Shown: positions 11,535 through 22,532 of the stretch, in pieces
How positions within the stretch are numbered: the stretch's first letter is position 1
Layout of the letters: each line of letters opens with the position of its first letter
Source of the DNA: Silene latifolia
Lineage: Eukaryota; Streptophyta; Magnoliopsida; Caryophyllales; Caryophyllaceae
Direction: 5' to 3'
Assembly (NCBI RefSeq): GCF_048544455.1
Contig: NC_133529.1
Coordinates: 51,641,401-51,705,400, forward strand
DNA: 64,000 nucleotides
The notes under the pieces: model-generated
The model's input: only the letters and a program-made list of their open reading frames with translations
What the model was told of the DNA's origin: nothing
Databases searched by the model: none
Translations under genes and position numbers: made by a program

Positions 11535-13466
11535 TTAGGCTTGTAATTTGCATGTTGATTTTAAGCATTTTAATGAATTATGTGATAATTTATAAAAACT
11601 CAAAAATGGTGTTAGAAGAGGTTTTAGCACGAAATTTTTGGGACATGCATACCTACTGATCTCAAAATGTTTGTGGTATTTTTGGTGATTTTTTGAAGTT
11701 ATTTTGCTATTTTTAATGATTTTTGGTAGAAAACCGATTCAAAATGCCGTATTTTAGTTAAAAATTGACTAAAATTAGTTAAAAGTTGATTCGGTGCATG
11801 GATTTTTTATGGTAGTTCATGCATGTTTTCTACTGATTGTATGCAAAAAGTTGAAGGTTGGTTCGAATTTTTTGCATGTTTATTTATTTTATGAGATAAA
11901 AGTTGATAAAAGTCAAATTAATTAATCATAATTTCGAAACATTAGATTCTGCCCATGATAAATTTATGTACATTTAAGAATATTATTTAAATGTCAAAAG
12001 TGATTTTTCATGTGTGTTTTCACTTTGTTTTGATGTTTATTGGTTTTAGTGGTTAAAAACCGATAAATATCGATCTTTTTATTCATAAATTTTATCCGGA
12101 TTTTTTGGGCAATTTTTCTGACGTTTTGGTGTTCTTGGGAGTGTTCCAGAATACTATAAATTTTTGTTTCAATTTTTTGGGTGATTTTTCAATTATTTTG
12201 GATTTTTACTTAAATATTATGATTTTACCGATTAAATTAGCAAAATATCACCAAATCAAACTAATTATTTATCATAAAATTAGTGAGGACTAATTTTGAG
12301 GTTCAAAACAGTTTGGACAATTATTTTGGACTTAAATGAGATTTAAGAGTTGATTATTGATTTTTACATGTTAAAAATTGATTAAATCCACAAAAACCGA
12401 GATGGATACCAACGAATGATAGATAGGGCGATTTTGGCATCATTTTACAGCATTTTAAGCATGTTTATTTAAGTTGAATGAATGATTGTCATTTATTTAA
12501 AGTATTTATCTTGTTGTACCTAGTATGGCCTAGTTAATTTTAATCGTTATTACCCGAAATGAATGGGAATATCGATTTGTTTGTAATTAAATACGATCTC
12601 GTACCGTCGGTTTGTAATTAATTAATAGTTTTGTTTATTTTATTAATTAATGTATAATAGGAATAGCTATGTAATTCATTTCTAATAGTTATTTTTACCG
12701 GCGTTTCCAAAAGACGGATTACAACGAGACGGAGTCTATTTTTGGAAGGTGTTCCAAATCCCACAAGGAAGAGCCACTTTTGGAATGAAGAGGCAAGGGA
12801 CCAAGGAGTTGGTTTCCGAAATGTAATAGACTAGTTTTTAACTAGGTGGCCATACTAGGATTTATTCATATGCTTACATGTTTGCTTGTTTTATTTTCGC
12901 GCATGCCAAAATCGCCATTCACATGCATTTTATTTTCGCGGTTGTCAATTCACGTCATTTACATTCACCGAATTAATTCACTTATAAGGAATTTATGACT
13001 AAATTGACAAGATCTCTCACATAACTAAAATTGAGATTAGCCTTACCAATTAGTAACACCTATGAATCTCTTGTTCATTAGAGCCACGCTCGCCCAAGCG
13101 GGGTGTTCTCTTTTTACCTTGGGTAAGTAGGGTGGTAAACGGTTATCACACGCTAAAATTGGTTGGACTCAACGGGATATAAGACGGTCTTGTGTTCCGG
13201 GGCTAGTAGATGAATTTGAGGAAATTCGTCGACCAAGAGTTCTAGAGGTAGAATTAGTCAACGTGACTTACCGAATTTACGCAATTATGGGATGTTTCGC
13301 CCAAGCGACGCTCATTTTTGTTTAATATTTGGGTCTTGGAATCATTTATATAATTTAGTGGGAGGTCTTTATATAAATGCTAAAACTTGCTAAACATGTT
13401 TTTACAAGTAATTTTTAAAACAATGAATGTTAATTTTTCCTTTTTGTTGTAGCATTTTAATTCGCA
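11535..13466 (+). mobile_element. C 5' leader, non-coding
   Basis: A 1.9-kb leader before gag, AT-rich over its first 1.5 kb, with no convincing small gene. Near 13083-13110 and 13290-13312 it has two related strings built on TCGCCCAAGCG. A block (13331-13381) resembles the pre-gag block of B, A2 and H. Confidence 0.7.
13331..13381 (+). promoter_or_regulatory. pre-gag leader block, C version
   Basis: Begins gggtcttggaatcatttat and ends with aaatgc-type sequence, 85 nt upstream of the gag start. It is collinear with the A2 block at 55885-55935 but more diverged in the middle. Confidence 0.45.
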
Positions 13467-16400
13467 ATGGCAACTTCATCAACTCCATCGACTACTTCAC
13501 TAGACAAAGATTCATGGCTAAGGTCCGTAATGGACAAATGTATTTTAAAAGATGACGGTAGTAACTTTCTTGAATGGGAATCCAACATCAAAAGTGCCGC
13601 GTTGTCCGACAATGTGCTCACTTACTTGACCGATGCTCCTCCAATTGTGCCCGGTGCAAGAGCTTCATCGGCGGTGCGGACCGCCCATGAGGACTATGTG
13701 AGGATGTTGAATGATATCAAGAATGTGTTGATATGGTCAATATCCCCAAAGCTCAAGCTATCATTCATTTCTTTAAATGCGTACGAGATTTTCACTCGTA
13801 TGATCACTATATTTTCACAAACACCTAAAGTCCGTCAATACGATGTGGCGGCACACTTCTTTGAAGCTAAGCTTGAGAGGGGACAAAAGGTTTGTCCCCA
13901 TGTACTCAAAATGGTCGAATATGTTGTCATCCTAGAGAGTCTAGGGTGTAAGATTCCTAAGACTCTTGTGGTGGATCGTATCCTCCACTCACTCCCCACC
14001 AAGTTTGCCCACTTTAGGGTAAACTACAACATGAATGACATGGATAAGAGTTACCATGAAATTCATGCACTCCTCACCCAAGCGGAGAGGGATATGGAGG
14101 CTAGTGGGAGTGAAAAAGGAGATGTTTTAACCATGCAGTTAAAGAACATGTCCCTTGGTGTCAAGAAAGGAAAAGGGAAGGAAAAGTCCCAATTCAAGAA
14201 ATCGTCAAAGAAAAATGACAAGGGAAAGGGGAAGGCTGTTGAGAATGACTATACCAAGGCAAAAAGTGTCAAGCTCTCCGAGGCCGAATGTTTCCATTGT
14301 AATGGGAAGGGGCATTATAGGAGGAGTTGTCCCAAATACTTGGAGGATCTCAAGGAAGGGCGTGTGACGCCTATTGGTATGATTTCCTCTCTCTATGTGA
14401 TAGACGTTAATTATGCTTTTACTTCCACTTGGGTACTTGATACCGGATGTGGCTCTCACCTTTGTAACCATTTGCAGGGTTTAAGGGACGTGCAAGCACT
14501 AGCAAAAGGTGATGTGGATCTCCGCATGGTCAATGGAGCTAGAGTAGCCGCCGTTTCCGTGGGGACCTATGTGCTCACTTTAGCTAGTGGTTTAGAGTTG
14601 TATTTAAATAAGTGTTATTTTGTACCAACTTTAACTAAGAACATCATCTCCATTTCCACGTTAGACGCGGAAGGCTTTTGTTTTATGATTAAGGACAAGT
14701 GTTGTACTTTTTCTTTTAATGATGTGGTTTATGGCAAGGCCATTTCAATTGGAGGCATTTATGTTTTAAATGATGTTAATGACGTTTATCACGTGGAAAC
14801 TAAAAAGCTCAAAACGGGTGATCCTAACAAATCCTACCTTTGGCATTGTCGTTTAGGCCACATAAACGAAAGACGCATTAAGAGACTTGCTTCATCAAAA
14901 GTGCTCAAACCATTTGGTTTCGAATCTTATGGTACATGCGAGTCTTGCCTTTTAGGCAAGATGACTCGTGCACCTTTTGCGGGAAAAGGGAAACGAGCTA
15001 GTGAGGTTTTGGCTCTCATACATACGGATGTGTGTGGACCATTAACCATCACCGCTAGAGGAGGTTTTCACTACTTCATTACTTTTACTGATGACTTAAG
15101 TAGATATGGGTATGTCTACTTAATGAAGAACAAGAGTGAAGCCTTTGACAAGTTCAAAGAGTTCCAAAAAGAAGTGGATAACCAATTGGATAAAAGGATA
15201 AAGACCCTACGGTCCGACCGTGGTGGTGAGTATTTAAATATTGAATTTGATTCACACCTAAAAGATTGTGGTATAGTATCACAATGGACTCCTCATGGAA
15301 CACCGCAATTAAATGGTGTGGCCGAAAGGAGAAACCGAACTTTACTTGATATGGTTCGGTCAATGATGAGTCTAACTGAGCTTCCTAGTTCATTTTGGGG
15401 TTTTGCCCTCTTGTCTGCAGTATTTTCACTAAATCGAAGCCCAACTAAAGCGGCCGATAAGACTCCATATGAGATATGGACAAGGAAAGTCCCTCATTTG
15501 TCATTCATGCGTATTTGGGGTTACGAAGCGTACGTTAAGATCAAGTCTGACAATAAGCTTGTACCTAGGTCTGACAAATGTCTTTTTGTAGGATATCCAA
15601 GGGAAACACGTGGCTATTACTTCTACAATAAACACGAGAACAAAGTGTTTGTGGCTCGTGATGCTGTCTTCCTAGAAAAGGAGTTTATTTCTAGGAGACA
15701 GAGTCGGAGAAAATTTGAACTTGAAGAAGTTCGAGAGCCACAAACCGAGAATGTGGTAGAGGAGAACGTGGAGGATAGCATTCCCTCTTCCTCTGAAACG
15801 GTAATTATTCCTAGAAAGTTAAGTAGGATTTCTAATCCACCTGATCGCTACCTTGGTAACATCGAAGAGGATGGTGTTTTGTTACTTTTTGAAAGTAATG
15901 AACCCACTAACTACAAATCGGCCATGTCTAGTCCCGACTCCTCGCTTTGGCTAGAAGCCATGCGGTCCGAAATGGATTCCATGCACGAGAACCAAGTAAG
16001 GGACTTGGTGGATTTACCTGAGGGAGTGCGACCCCTTCAGTGTAAATGGATATATAAAATTAAGCTCGGCGTGGATAAACATGTGGATGTTTACAAAGCT
16101 AGATTGGTGGCAAAAGGTTTCACCCAAGTTCATGTTTTACACTATGACGAAACCTTCGCTCCAGTCGCTATGCTTAGGTCCATTAGGATAATCTTAGCGG
16201 TTGCCGCATTTCATGATTATGAGATTTGGCAAATGGATGTCAAAACCGCCTTCTTGAATGGGATTCTAGAACAAGAGGTGTACATGATACAACCTGAAGG
16301 TTTTGTGGATACATCTAACCCTAAGAAGGTGTGTAAGCTTAAAAGGTCCATCTATGGTCGTAAGCAAGCATCTAGGAGTTGGAATCATCGCTTTGATCAT

Positions 16401-17480
16401 GTTATTAAACAATATGGTTTCAATAGAAGTGTGGAAGAACCGTGTTTATACATGAAGTTTAGTGGGAGTAAGGTTGTATTCCTTATCCTATATGTGGATG
16501 ACATATTGCTCATTGGGAATGATGTTCCATCACTCACTTCCGTTAAGGAGTGGCTAGGGAAACACTTCCAAATGAAAGACTTGGGAGAGGCACAACGAAT
16601 CTTAGGTATCCAGATCTATAGGGATAGGTCCAAAAGGATACTAGCATTGAGTCAAGAAGCTTATATTGACAAAGTTCTTGACCGGTTCAATATGAAAGAC
16701 TCCAAGAGAGGATTTATACCTATGGGCCAAGGGATTACTTTGAGCAAGTCACAGTCTCCCTCCACCCCTAAGGAAATTGAACACATGAAGACCGTCCCTT
16801 ATGCTTCTGCTGTTGGGTCTATCATGTATGCTATGATTTGCACTCGTCCCGACGTTGCGTATGCCTTGAGCATGACAAGTCGGTATCAAGCCAAGCCTGG
16901 TGAGAGTCACTGGATAGCCGTAAAGAACATCCTTAAGTACTTGAGAAGGACTAAGGATTCGTTCTTAGTGTTTGGAGGAGAAACTGAGTTGTGTGTAAGA
17001 GGTTACACGGACGCAAGTTTCCAAACCGATCGGGATGATATGAAATCCCAATCCGGCTATGTGTTTATGCTAAATGGAGGAGCTGTTTGCTGGAAGAGCT
17101 TCAAGCAAAGTGTTACTGCAGATTCTACAACAGAGGCTGAGTACCTTGCAGCGTCTGAGGCTGCGAAGGAAGTTGTTTGGATTAGGCAATTCATAGAGAG
17201 GCTAGGAGTAGTGCATTCCGCCAAAGATCCTATCACGCTATTTTGTGATAACAGTGGAGCTATTTTTCAAGCCAAAGAGCCTAAGTCTAGTAACAAATCT
17301 AGACACATTGAAAGGAAATACCATGTAATTAGAGATTATGTAGAAAGGAAGGAAATTGACATTTGTAAGGTTGGGACAGATGATAATATTGCTGATCCTT
17401 TAACCAAGCCTTTATCAAAGGCTAAGCATGATGGTCATGTCGTCGCTATGGGATTGGGACGAGTACCAGATTTTCTTTAG
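13467..17480 (+). CDS. gag-pol: copia gag-pol polyprotein, intact
   Basis: A single uninterrupted frame of 1337 residues encoding the element's whole replication machinery. In order: capsid-like gag (about 1-230), a lysine-rich linker, a CCHC knuckle (C275, C278, H283, C288), and aspartic protease with D325 in LDTGC. The integrase follows, with an HHCC finger (about H460-C494) and catalytic D521, D584 and E620 (35 residues between the last two). Reverse transcriptase has QMDVKTAFLNG near 922 and YVDD at 1009-1012. RNase H has D1182 in YTDAS, E1225, D1261 and a final ADPLTKPL. All expected catalytic residues are present. A few usually conserved positions look mutated, such as an arginine in YGRKQAS where leucine is usual, so activity is likely but not certain. 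The start is the first ATG after the conserved leader block. Confidence 0.95.
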   Translation: MATSSTPSTTSLDKDSWLRSVMDKCILKDDGSNFLEWESNIKSAALSDNVLTYLTDAPPIVPGARASSAVRTAHEDYVRMLNDIKNVLIWSISPKLKLSFISLNAYEIFTRMITIFSQTPKVRQYDVAAHFFEAKLERGQKVCPHVLKMVEYVVILESLGCKIPKTLVVDRILHSLPTKFAHFRVNYNMNDMDKSYHEIHALLTQAERDMEASGSEKGDVLTMQLKNMSLGVKKGKGKEKSQFKKSSKKNDKGKGKAVENDYTKAKSVKLSEAECFHCNGKGHYRRSCPKYLEDLKEGRVTPIGMISSLYVIDVNYAFTSTWVLDTGCGSHLCNHLQGLRDVQALAKGDVDLRMVNGARVAAVSVGTYVLTLASGLELYLNKCYFVPTLTKNIISISTLDAEGFCFMIKDKCCTFSFNDVVYGKAISIGGIYVLNDVNDVYHVETKKLKTGDPNKSYLWHCRLGHINERRIKRLASSKVLKPFGFESYGTCESCLLGKMTRAPFAGKGKRASEVLALIHTDVCGPLTITARGGFHYFITFTDDLSRYGYVYLMKNKSEAFDKFKEFQKEVDNQLDKRIKTLRSDRGGEYLNIEFDSHLKDCGIVSQWTPHGTPQLNGVAERRNRTLLDMVRSMMSLTELPSSFWGFALLSAVFSLNRSPTKAADKTPYEIWTRKVPHLSFMRIWGYEAYVKIKSDNKLVPRSDKCLFVGYPRETRGYYFYNKHENKVFVARDAVFLEKEFISRRQSRRKFELEEVREPQTENVVEENVEDSIPSSSETVIIPRKLSRISNPPDRYLGNIEEDGVLLLFESNEPTNYKSAMSSPDSSLWLEAMRSEMDSMHENQVRDLVDLPEGVRPLQCKWIYKIKLGVDKHVDVYKARLVAKGFTQVHVLHYDETFAPVAMLRSIRIILAVAAFHDYEIWQMDVKTAFLNGILEQEVYMIQPEGFVDTSNPKKVCKLKRSIYGRKQASRSWNHRFDHVIKQYGFNRSVEEPCLYMKFSGSKVVFLILYVDDILLIGNDVPSLTSVKEWLGKHFQMKDLGEAQRILGIQIYRDRSKRILALSQEAYIDKVLDRFNMKDSKRGFIPMGQGITLSKSQSPSTPKEIEHMKTVPYASAVGSIMYAMICTRPDVAYALSMTSRYQAKPGESHWIAVKNILKYLRRTKDSFLVFGGETELCVRGYTDASFQTDRDDMKSQSGYVFMLNGGAVCWKSFKQSVTADSTTEAEYLAASEAAKEVVWIRQFIERLGVVHSAKDPITLFCDNSGAIFQAKEPKSSNKSRHIERKYHVIRDYVERKEIDICKVGTDDNIADPLTKPLSKAKHDGHVVAMGLGRVPDFL

Positions 17481-18274
17481 ATTATGGATATGTAATAATT
17501 GGGTAGTGTATCTTTTATTATATATATGATAATCACATTCATTGTTTTTGCATTCATTCTTTTATGAATCTTTTATTTAGTGTGACTAAATGTTAATACC
17601 TTGTTTATCTGAATAAGTTGTGGAGACAATGTTGAACACTATTCAAGTGAATAAGATGAACATTGTATTTTGTCCCTAGTCACTTAATGAGGTGACGTCT
17701 CGGAGTGACTAGATTGTAAGTCGATTGATGGTTGTTCAACACCATAAGGTCATACGTGATGACTAGTCGATTACATAGGCAGAGTGTGTGACACTTTTTG
17801 GGGACAAAGAACCATTTAGAGAGTCCCTAAGTTCTATTATAGACGCCGGTCGTGGCGGGGATCTCTAAGATATTCTAATGAGTCGATTCTTTTGATTTGG
17901 AGACTATTATCCGAGCAAGTGCGGTTTCCGAGTGACTTTGGTTTTTGTCCTAGGTCGTGCCGTGAAAGGAGGCCAAAAGGGCATTTACTAGGTCATGGTG
18001 AGCTGTATTATGCAATAGGATAGATAGGGCATACAGGAATTGTCCACCCACGTTGGGTAACTATATCTCAAGGCCACTCGAGGAGTTAATGACTACAAAT
18101 GCGTGGCCACGCTCGGAAGTAACCTGTGAGAGATTTTTCCGGTCAGGTAGTCACACTCCCGATCGAGAAAACCACTCGCGATGTGTTCGTGTGCAAGTGC
18201 GACCTGAAAGAAACCTTGCATTGAGTGGGAGATTAAAACGGACAAGAGAATTGGTAGCGCACACCTTGTGTCGG
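17481..18274 (+). mobile_element. C 3' region, non-coding
   Basis: About 0.8 kb between the end of pol and the polypurine tract. It carries no credible gene; short frames on both strands are chance. A string near 17674-17700 (cctagtcactt...gaggtgacgtctcg) recurs at 59396-59425 in A2 and in reverse near 46818-46850 in H, so this tail is conserved among relatives. Confidence 0.6.
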
Positions 18275-18276
18275 AC

Positions 18277-18286
18277 AAGTGGAAGA
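18277..18286 (+). other. C polypurine tract
   Basis: AAGTGGAAGA directly before the 3' LTR, the expected plus-strand priming site. H has the equivalent in reverse at 46239-46252 (ctcccactt). Confidence 0.75.
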
Positions 18287-18287
18287 T

Positions 18288-19523
18288 TGTTGGAGTTAGT
18301 GTCCTCCACAATAGTGCGTTAACATAATAAATCTCATTAATGTAATTTCATCAGATATTTAATTATTTGATCCTCGTCAGTTGATTAACGTAAATCGATA
18401 ACGGTTGGCTGACTAGAGTTTGACGTTATTGTCATGAGACGGCGGTGATCAACTGACCCCTTTTCGGTCACACCTAAAGGAACGAACCCCAATAGACAAC
18501 TAATTAATTGTATGAGATACAATTTATTTAGTCCCTTGATTTGTAGACTAAGAGGTTATTCGATTATTTTTAGAGAGATTTCGAGTTGCGAACTCGAGGA
18601 GCGGCAGTTATTATTTAATTATGCGATAATTGAATAATAAGTTTTGGGAGACGGGTTTTAGTTAATTAACTGTTAATTTACTAAAATTGTACTAATTGAT
18701 TAATATTAGTACGTAAATAATATGTGTAGTGGTACACGTATATTTGTGATGAATTGACGAATTAATTATGGAAGTATTTAAACATGATACGATGTTTAAA
18801 ATACAAATTACACGGATTTGTGCGACAAATATAAGAACCAACATGGACCCGTAAATGGTCAAGTGGACCGTGTAAAATAAAAGTAGTGGATGATTACTCA
18901 CATAATCATTTCACCTTATTTTGTATACTACCATAATTTATCTTATGTAAGAGTTTGCATGTGATGTAAGATAAAAACATAAGACAAAATTTCTTCACTC
19001 CCTCACTCCACCTCCACCCGCCACTTCCCTTCCTATATACTCCATCTATTGTTCACAATTTACACTACCTCACTTCTTCACTCTACCTTCTTGCATGTGA
19101 ACAATATTTATTCATCTCTCTAAAATAATTATTAATCACTACTAAGTTGTTAGTATACATACATTAATATTTACTAAGAAAGTTAGTAAAATTAAAATAT
19201 TATCAAGGGTATAAAATTAACAAGTTACTAGTCAATACTTGTTATTATTTTGGGTTAGTTCTTGGGTGCAACAAGAAGGAGATCTTCTTGTTGAAGATTT
19301 GAAAGGAGGATCTTCCATTTGGAATAAGCTCAAGAACAAGCTAGTAAGGTGAACTAGTTTGTGCCCTTTTTACCACAAATTCAATGTAAGGAAATTGTTT
19401 TTCCTTATACTTTCTTTTTATGCTTTCATATTAGCATCCATGTTACATAGATCACCTAAATGACAATTTATGTAAGATAAATTAATTTTATTAGAGAGTC
19501 TAATATGGATCTATAATCTTTCA
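18288..19523 (+). repeat. C 3' LTR
   Basis: Same sequence as the 5' LTR with about twenty substitutions and short indels (for example near 18745). It ends TCTTTCA and is followed by the TSD copy GCAAA at 19524-19528. Confidence 0.95.
18376..18457 (+). promoter_or_regulatory. structured LTR module, C 3' LTR
   Basis: Outer arms 18376-18385 and 18448-18457 and inner arms 18396-18403 and 18424-18431 are identical to the 5' LTR copy. A single G to A change lies outside the stems, at 18434. Confidence 0.75.
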
Positions 19524-19528
19524 GCAAA

Positions 19529-20260
19529 TACTTTCGTTGAGATCAACCAAATTTTCGAAGTGTAATAACTATTTATTACCCCACTTACCCAACGTCAATT
19601 GAAGTACCCCGAAAAATCGTATTGTACCACTTATGAAATTTAGATTCATGGGCTCCTACTATTTGGTAAGGCTAAGTCTCAATCTTTAAAAAGTGAAGGT
19701 CTTGTCAATTTATTATCTATCAATTTTAAGTGAGCTAAAAGTCGAATTATCGATAATCATAATTGACACGGTCGAAGACTCGATTTGATATGCATGTGAT
19801 GTTATGGCCATTTGGCAATGGATGCAACATATTAAAAGAAATGCAAAGCAAAATAAAATTCCTAGTATGGCCTTCCTAAAATAGAAAATCAAATAATCTA
19901 TTACAAATTCAGAAACCAACTCCTTTGGTCCCTTGAATCTCCAAGTGGCACGCCTCCCAAGAACACCGTCTTTGTCGGTAATGCCTTTCCGAATGGCACC
20001 GTCTTGAAGGGACTCCGGAATTACAAATAATAATAAATACATAGCTATTCCTATTATAAATTTGTAATATGAAAAACTAGTAAAAATAAAAGTGATACGA
20101 GATCACATAAAATTACAACCGAATCAATATCCCCTTACATTACGGGTAATATCGATTAAAACTAAGGCCATACTAAGATAAAATTACATAATTCAAAATT
20201 ACATAAACAAAATATGACATTCAACAATGAAATATGCAGCATTATAATATGTATCTAACA
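19529..20260 (-). mobile_element. B2 internal region, right part
   Basis: Continuation of the B2 leader after element C, collinear with about 4895-5630 of B1. At 20259-20263 (CATGC) it passes straight into LTR sequence. Relative to B1 about 1.1 kb is missing, including the PBS and the LTR start. CATGC occurs at both ends of the missing piece, a microhomology deletion. Confidence 0.75.
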
Positions 20261-21450
20261 TGCACAACTATAATAAGAGATAAAATAAAACAATGTTCCT
20301 TACATTGTAAATGGTTTGAAATTTGGGCACAAATAAGGACACCTTCCTTATTTGTTCTTGAGCTTAAGGATAATGGATGATCCTCTAAAACAAATCTCAA
20401 GTGTAGAGATTCTCCTCTTGTTGCACCCAAAACAATAACCCTTAATAATAATATACTAATTAACTAGATTAATATATTAGTTATCCTTAAAGATTCTAAT
20501 AAGATTTGTATTACTACTCTAGTAATAATATAATTTGATATTAGAATATGGTGGAACAATTTTGTGAGATCTAAAAACTATTTTTAGAGAGAAAATAAGA
20601 GAGGTTTTGATAACCAAACCCTAAAATTATGTAAGAACGAAAAATAAGAGTAAAAGATGCTCTTATTGAGCCTTGGGAGGCCGGGTGAAAGGAGATGAGA
20701 TTGGCCAATGCATGGCCTTTGTCTTACCCATAAAATGTAGGGTGAAGGCTAGTTAGTGTAGGTAATCATTATGCTTGTTTTATCATTAAAATAAAACATC
20801 CACTAACTCCTTAATCCCTCCATTTTTTCGGCCTCTTAAGATAAAAAGGACTCCATTTTAAGTTTGTCAATTTGTTATTTGTAATAAGGTAGGTCATGTG
20901 TCACACACCATGCCCATAGATATTTTAATGCATATTTAACCCCTTAAATATCATTTTATAACAAATAAATTACTTGTGACAATTTTACTAGTATTACATG
21001 ATTACAAGTATTAAAATGGGTCATATAAGTATAATTCACAACATTTTGCAATTATAATTAATCAATCATTCTTAATTTAATAGTTTCACAAACAATAATG
21101 AATTTTAGTAATAAAATCTTTTAATTACTAAAATGAATCTTATTTAATCAAATTACAATAAGATACTTATTCTTAATCACAAAACAAATTGTTCAATTTT
21201 TAAGGAGTTAATTAACTTGTATCAATATACAATTAATTAACTTATCTATTAAGGGAATTGTCCTATAGGTGTGACCTTAAGGGATCAATTGATCACCACC
21301 GTGAAACGACAGTAATGTCAAACTTTAGTTAGCCAATCATTACCGATTAATGTTGATCAGTTGACTATATAATTGAATCATCCCTTACGTATTCTTATCA
21401 TGAGATTTAAACATGTGATCGCACGATTGTTGAGGACACTTACTCCAACA
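20261..21450 (-). mobile_element. B right LTR, missing its start
   Basis: Matches 6782-7590 of the middle LTR and continues to the true end TACTCCAACA at 21450. It contains a complete copy of the structured module (21284-21365). It lacks the first roughly 60 bp and the PBS because of the deletion at 20259. The gypsy fragment D resumes immediately after 21450. Confidence 0.8.
21284..21365 (-). promoter_or_regulatory. structured LTR module, B
   Basis: Outer arms 21284-21293 (ATCAATTGAT) and 21356-21365 (ATCAGTTGAC). Inner arms 21310-21317 and 21338-21345 are the same as in A1. Read as the minus strand, one outer pair is a C-A mismatch; the rest pair, with one G-T. Confidence 0.65.
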
Positions 21451-21779
21451 CTCACATCATCATTTAGACTCGATTCATTGTTCGATGCGACGTCAAAACA
21501 AGGAGCAAGATTAAGAGTTAAACTAGTCATTTCTAATTGTCGGGAATTTTCAACCAAAAGATCAAGCACATCCCATTTCTTTTTATGACTCAAACCGAAA
21601 AATCCACCCTCACTTTCGACTTGAACATCAATTTGAGTCTCTAGATTGAAATTATAGTAAGTTCCGACCCAAATACCTTGACTCTTAGCTAGATATGGAT
21701 GATCTACTAAATATTTCTCAAGCCTTTCAAAGTAGTGATGAACTAATTCATGCTCTTGTTGTGGGAAATGGAAATACAT
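21451..21779 (-). pseudogene. gag: D gypsy gag N-terminal fragment
   Basis: About 110 residues from an apparent gag start at 21779, ending where the B LTR cuts in at 21450; the frame then only runs on into LTR sequence. The protein begins with an MYFHFPQQEHEL-type segment rich in aromatic residues, followed by HHYFERLEKYL. That resembles the N-terminus of gag in Athila/Tat-group gypsy elements. It lies directly downstream of a gypsy-type PBS (21848-21865) on the same strand, which supports the call. The rest of the element must lie beyond the B insertion, outside the window. Confidence 0.5.
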
Positions 21780-21847
21780 TTTCTAATTAAAAGACACAAG
21801 ATCCTTAATTAAAAGAATATTTACAAGCACACAAAAAACAATTGCCT

Positions 21848-21865
21848 TTCCCGACAACAGCGCCA
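21848..21865 (-). other. D primer-binding site (Asp-tRNA type)
   Basis: On the minus strand TGGCGCTGTTGTCGGGAA, close to the Asp-tRNA site TGGCGCCGTTGCCGGGGA used by Athila/Tat-group elements. The LTR begins five bases away. Confidence 0.7.
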
Positions 21866-21870
21866 AAATT

Positions 21871-22532
21871 TGGCTAGACTTGTCGCGAGTCTCCAAATTA
21901 GTATTTTTATCACTACAAACTCAAACTAATAGTAAAGGTAAGTAGGTGTCGATCCCACGAGGAAGGTGTTTATGTCGATTTAATGTGTGCAAAAGTTAAG
22001 TAACCAACTGGCGGGTTTTGATATGTTGATGGATTTAAGTCTACTAAAGTAATAATCTAATGTAATGAAATGTAAAAGCAATATAAATAATTGAATGTGT
22101 AAACAAATATGAGAATAATTCTTGGACCAAGTAATTTTCACCAACTAGATATGAATTGATCATTGACTCTTCTAATCTATCTCATAATTGAATACTTTGC
22201 TAAGAAGTTGTTGACTTTTAATTCCACATAATATTAGTTATTAGCTACAAGCGTAAACAAATAACCCTTACAATATTGTAAATATAGTCAAGCGGTTAAT
22301 CGTATCAATATTGTAGAATATAGAGATGGAATTTAGCAAAGATTAATAAATGAAGAATGCAAGTGATGCTCCACTTTGATTCATACAAGTTTAATCATTT
22401 ATAATTCAACAATGATGAATTAGCATACTACTTGATGAGTTATAATTACTACAACGGGATAGGTAAAAAAACAAAAGATTCATTCACCTAATCTAGCCAT
22501 GGTTAATTAAATAATAACAACTAATTGATCTT
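21871..22532 (-). mobile_element. D 5' LTR, partial
   Basis: Begins TGGCTAGACTTGTCGCG next to the D PBS and contains a gtcgatcccacgagg string often seen near such LTR ends. It is interrupted at 22533 by element E, and I do not find its continuation. No gene is visible. Confidence 0.55.

Larger units (their letters stand above)
10282..19523 (+). mobile_element. C: complete Ty1/copia LTR retrotransposon
   Basis: A 9.24-kb full-length element with LTRs of 1239 bp (10282-11520) and 1236 bp (18288-19523), a Met-tRNA PBS (11523-11534), a leader of about 1.9 kb, one uninterrupted gag-pol frame (13467-17480), a 0.8-kb 3' region, a polypurine tract and a 5-bp TSD. By eye the two LTRs differ at about twenty positions plus small indels, roughly 1.5-2 percent, so the insertion is young but not brand new. 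It is inserted in the B2 leader. It is the only element in the window with a full coding frame and could supply proteins to its degenerate relatives. Confidence 0.95.

Noticed and set aside
14155..14471. Overlapping frames inside the copia gag region
   Set aside because: They are shadows of the lysine-rich linker and zinc knuckle in the real frame.
18053..18322. 89-codon open frame at the end of element C
   Set aside because: It lies in the 3' region and runs into the LTR. It shows no domain or codon bias, and the matching part of H is not open.
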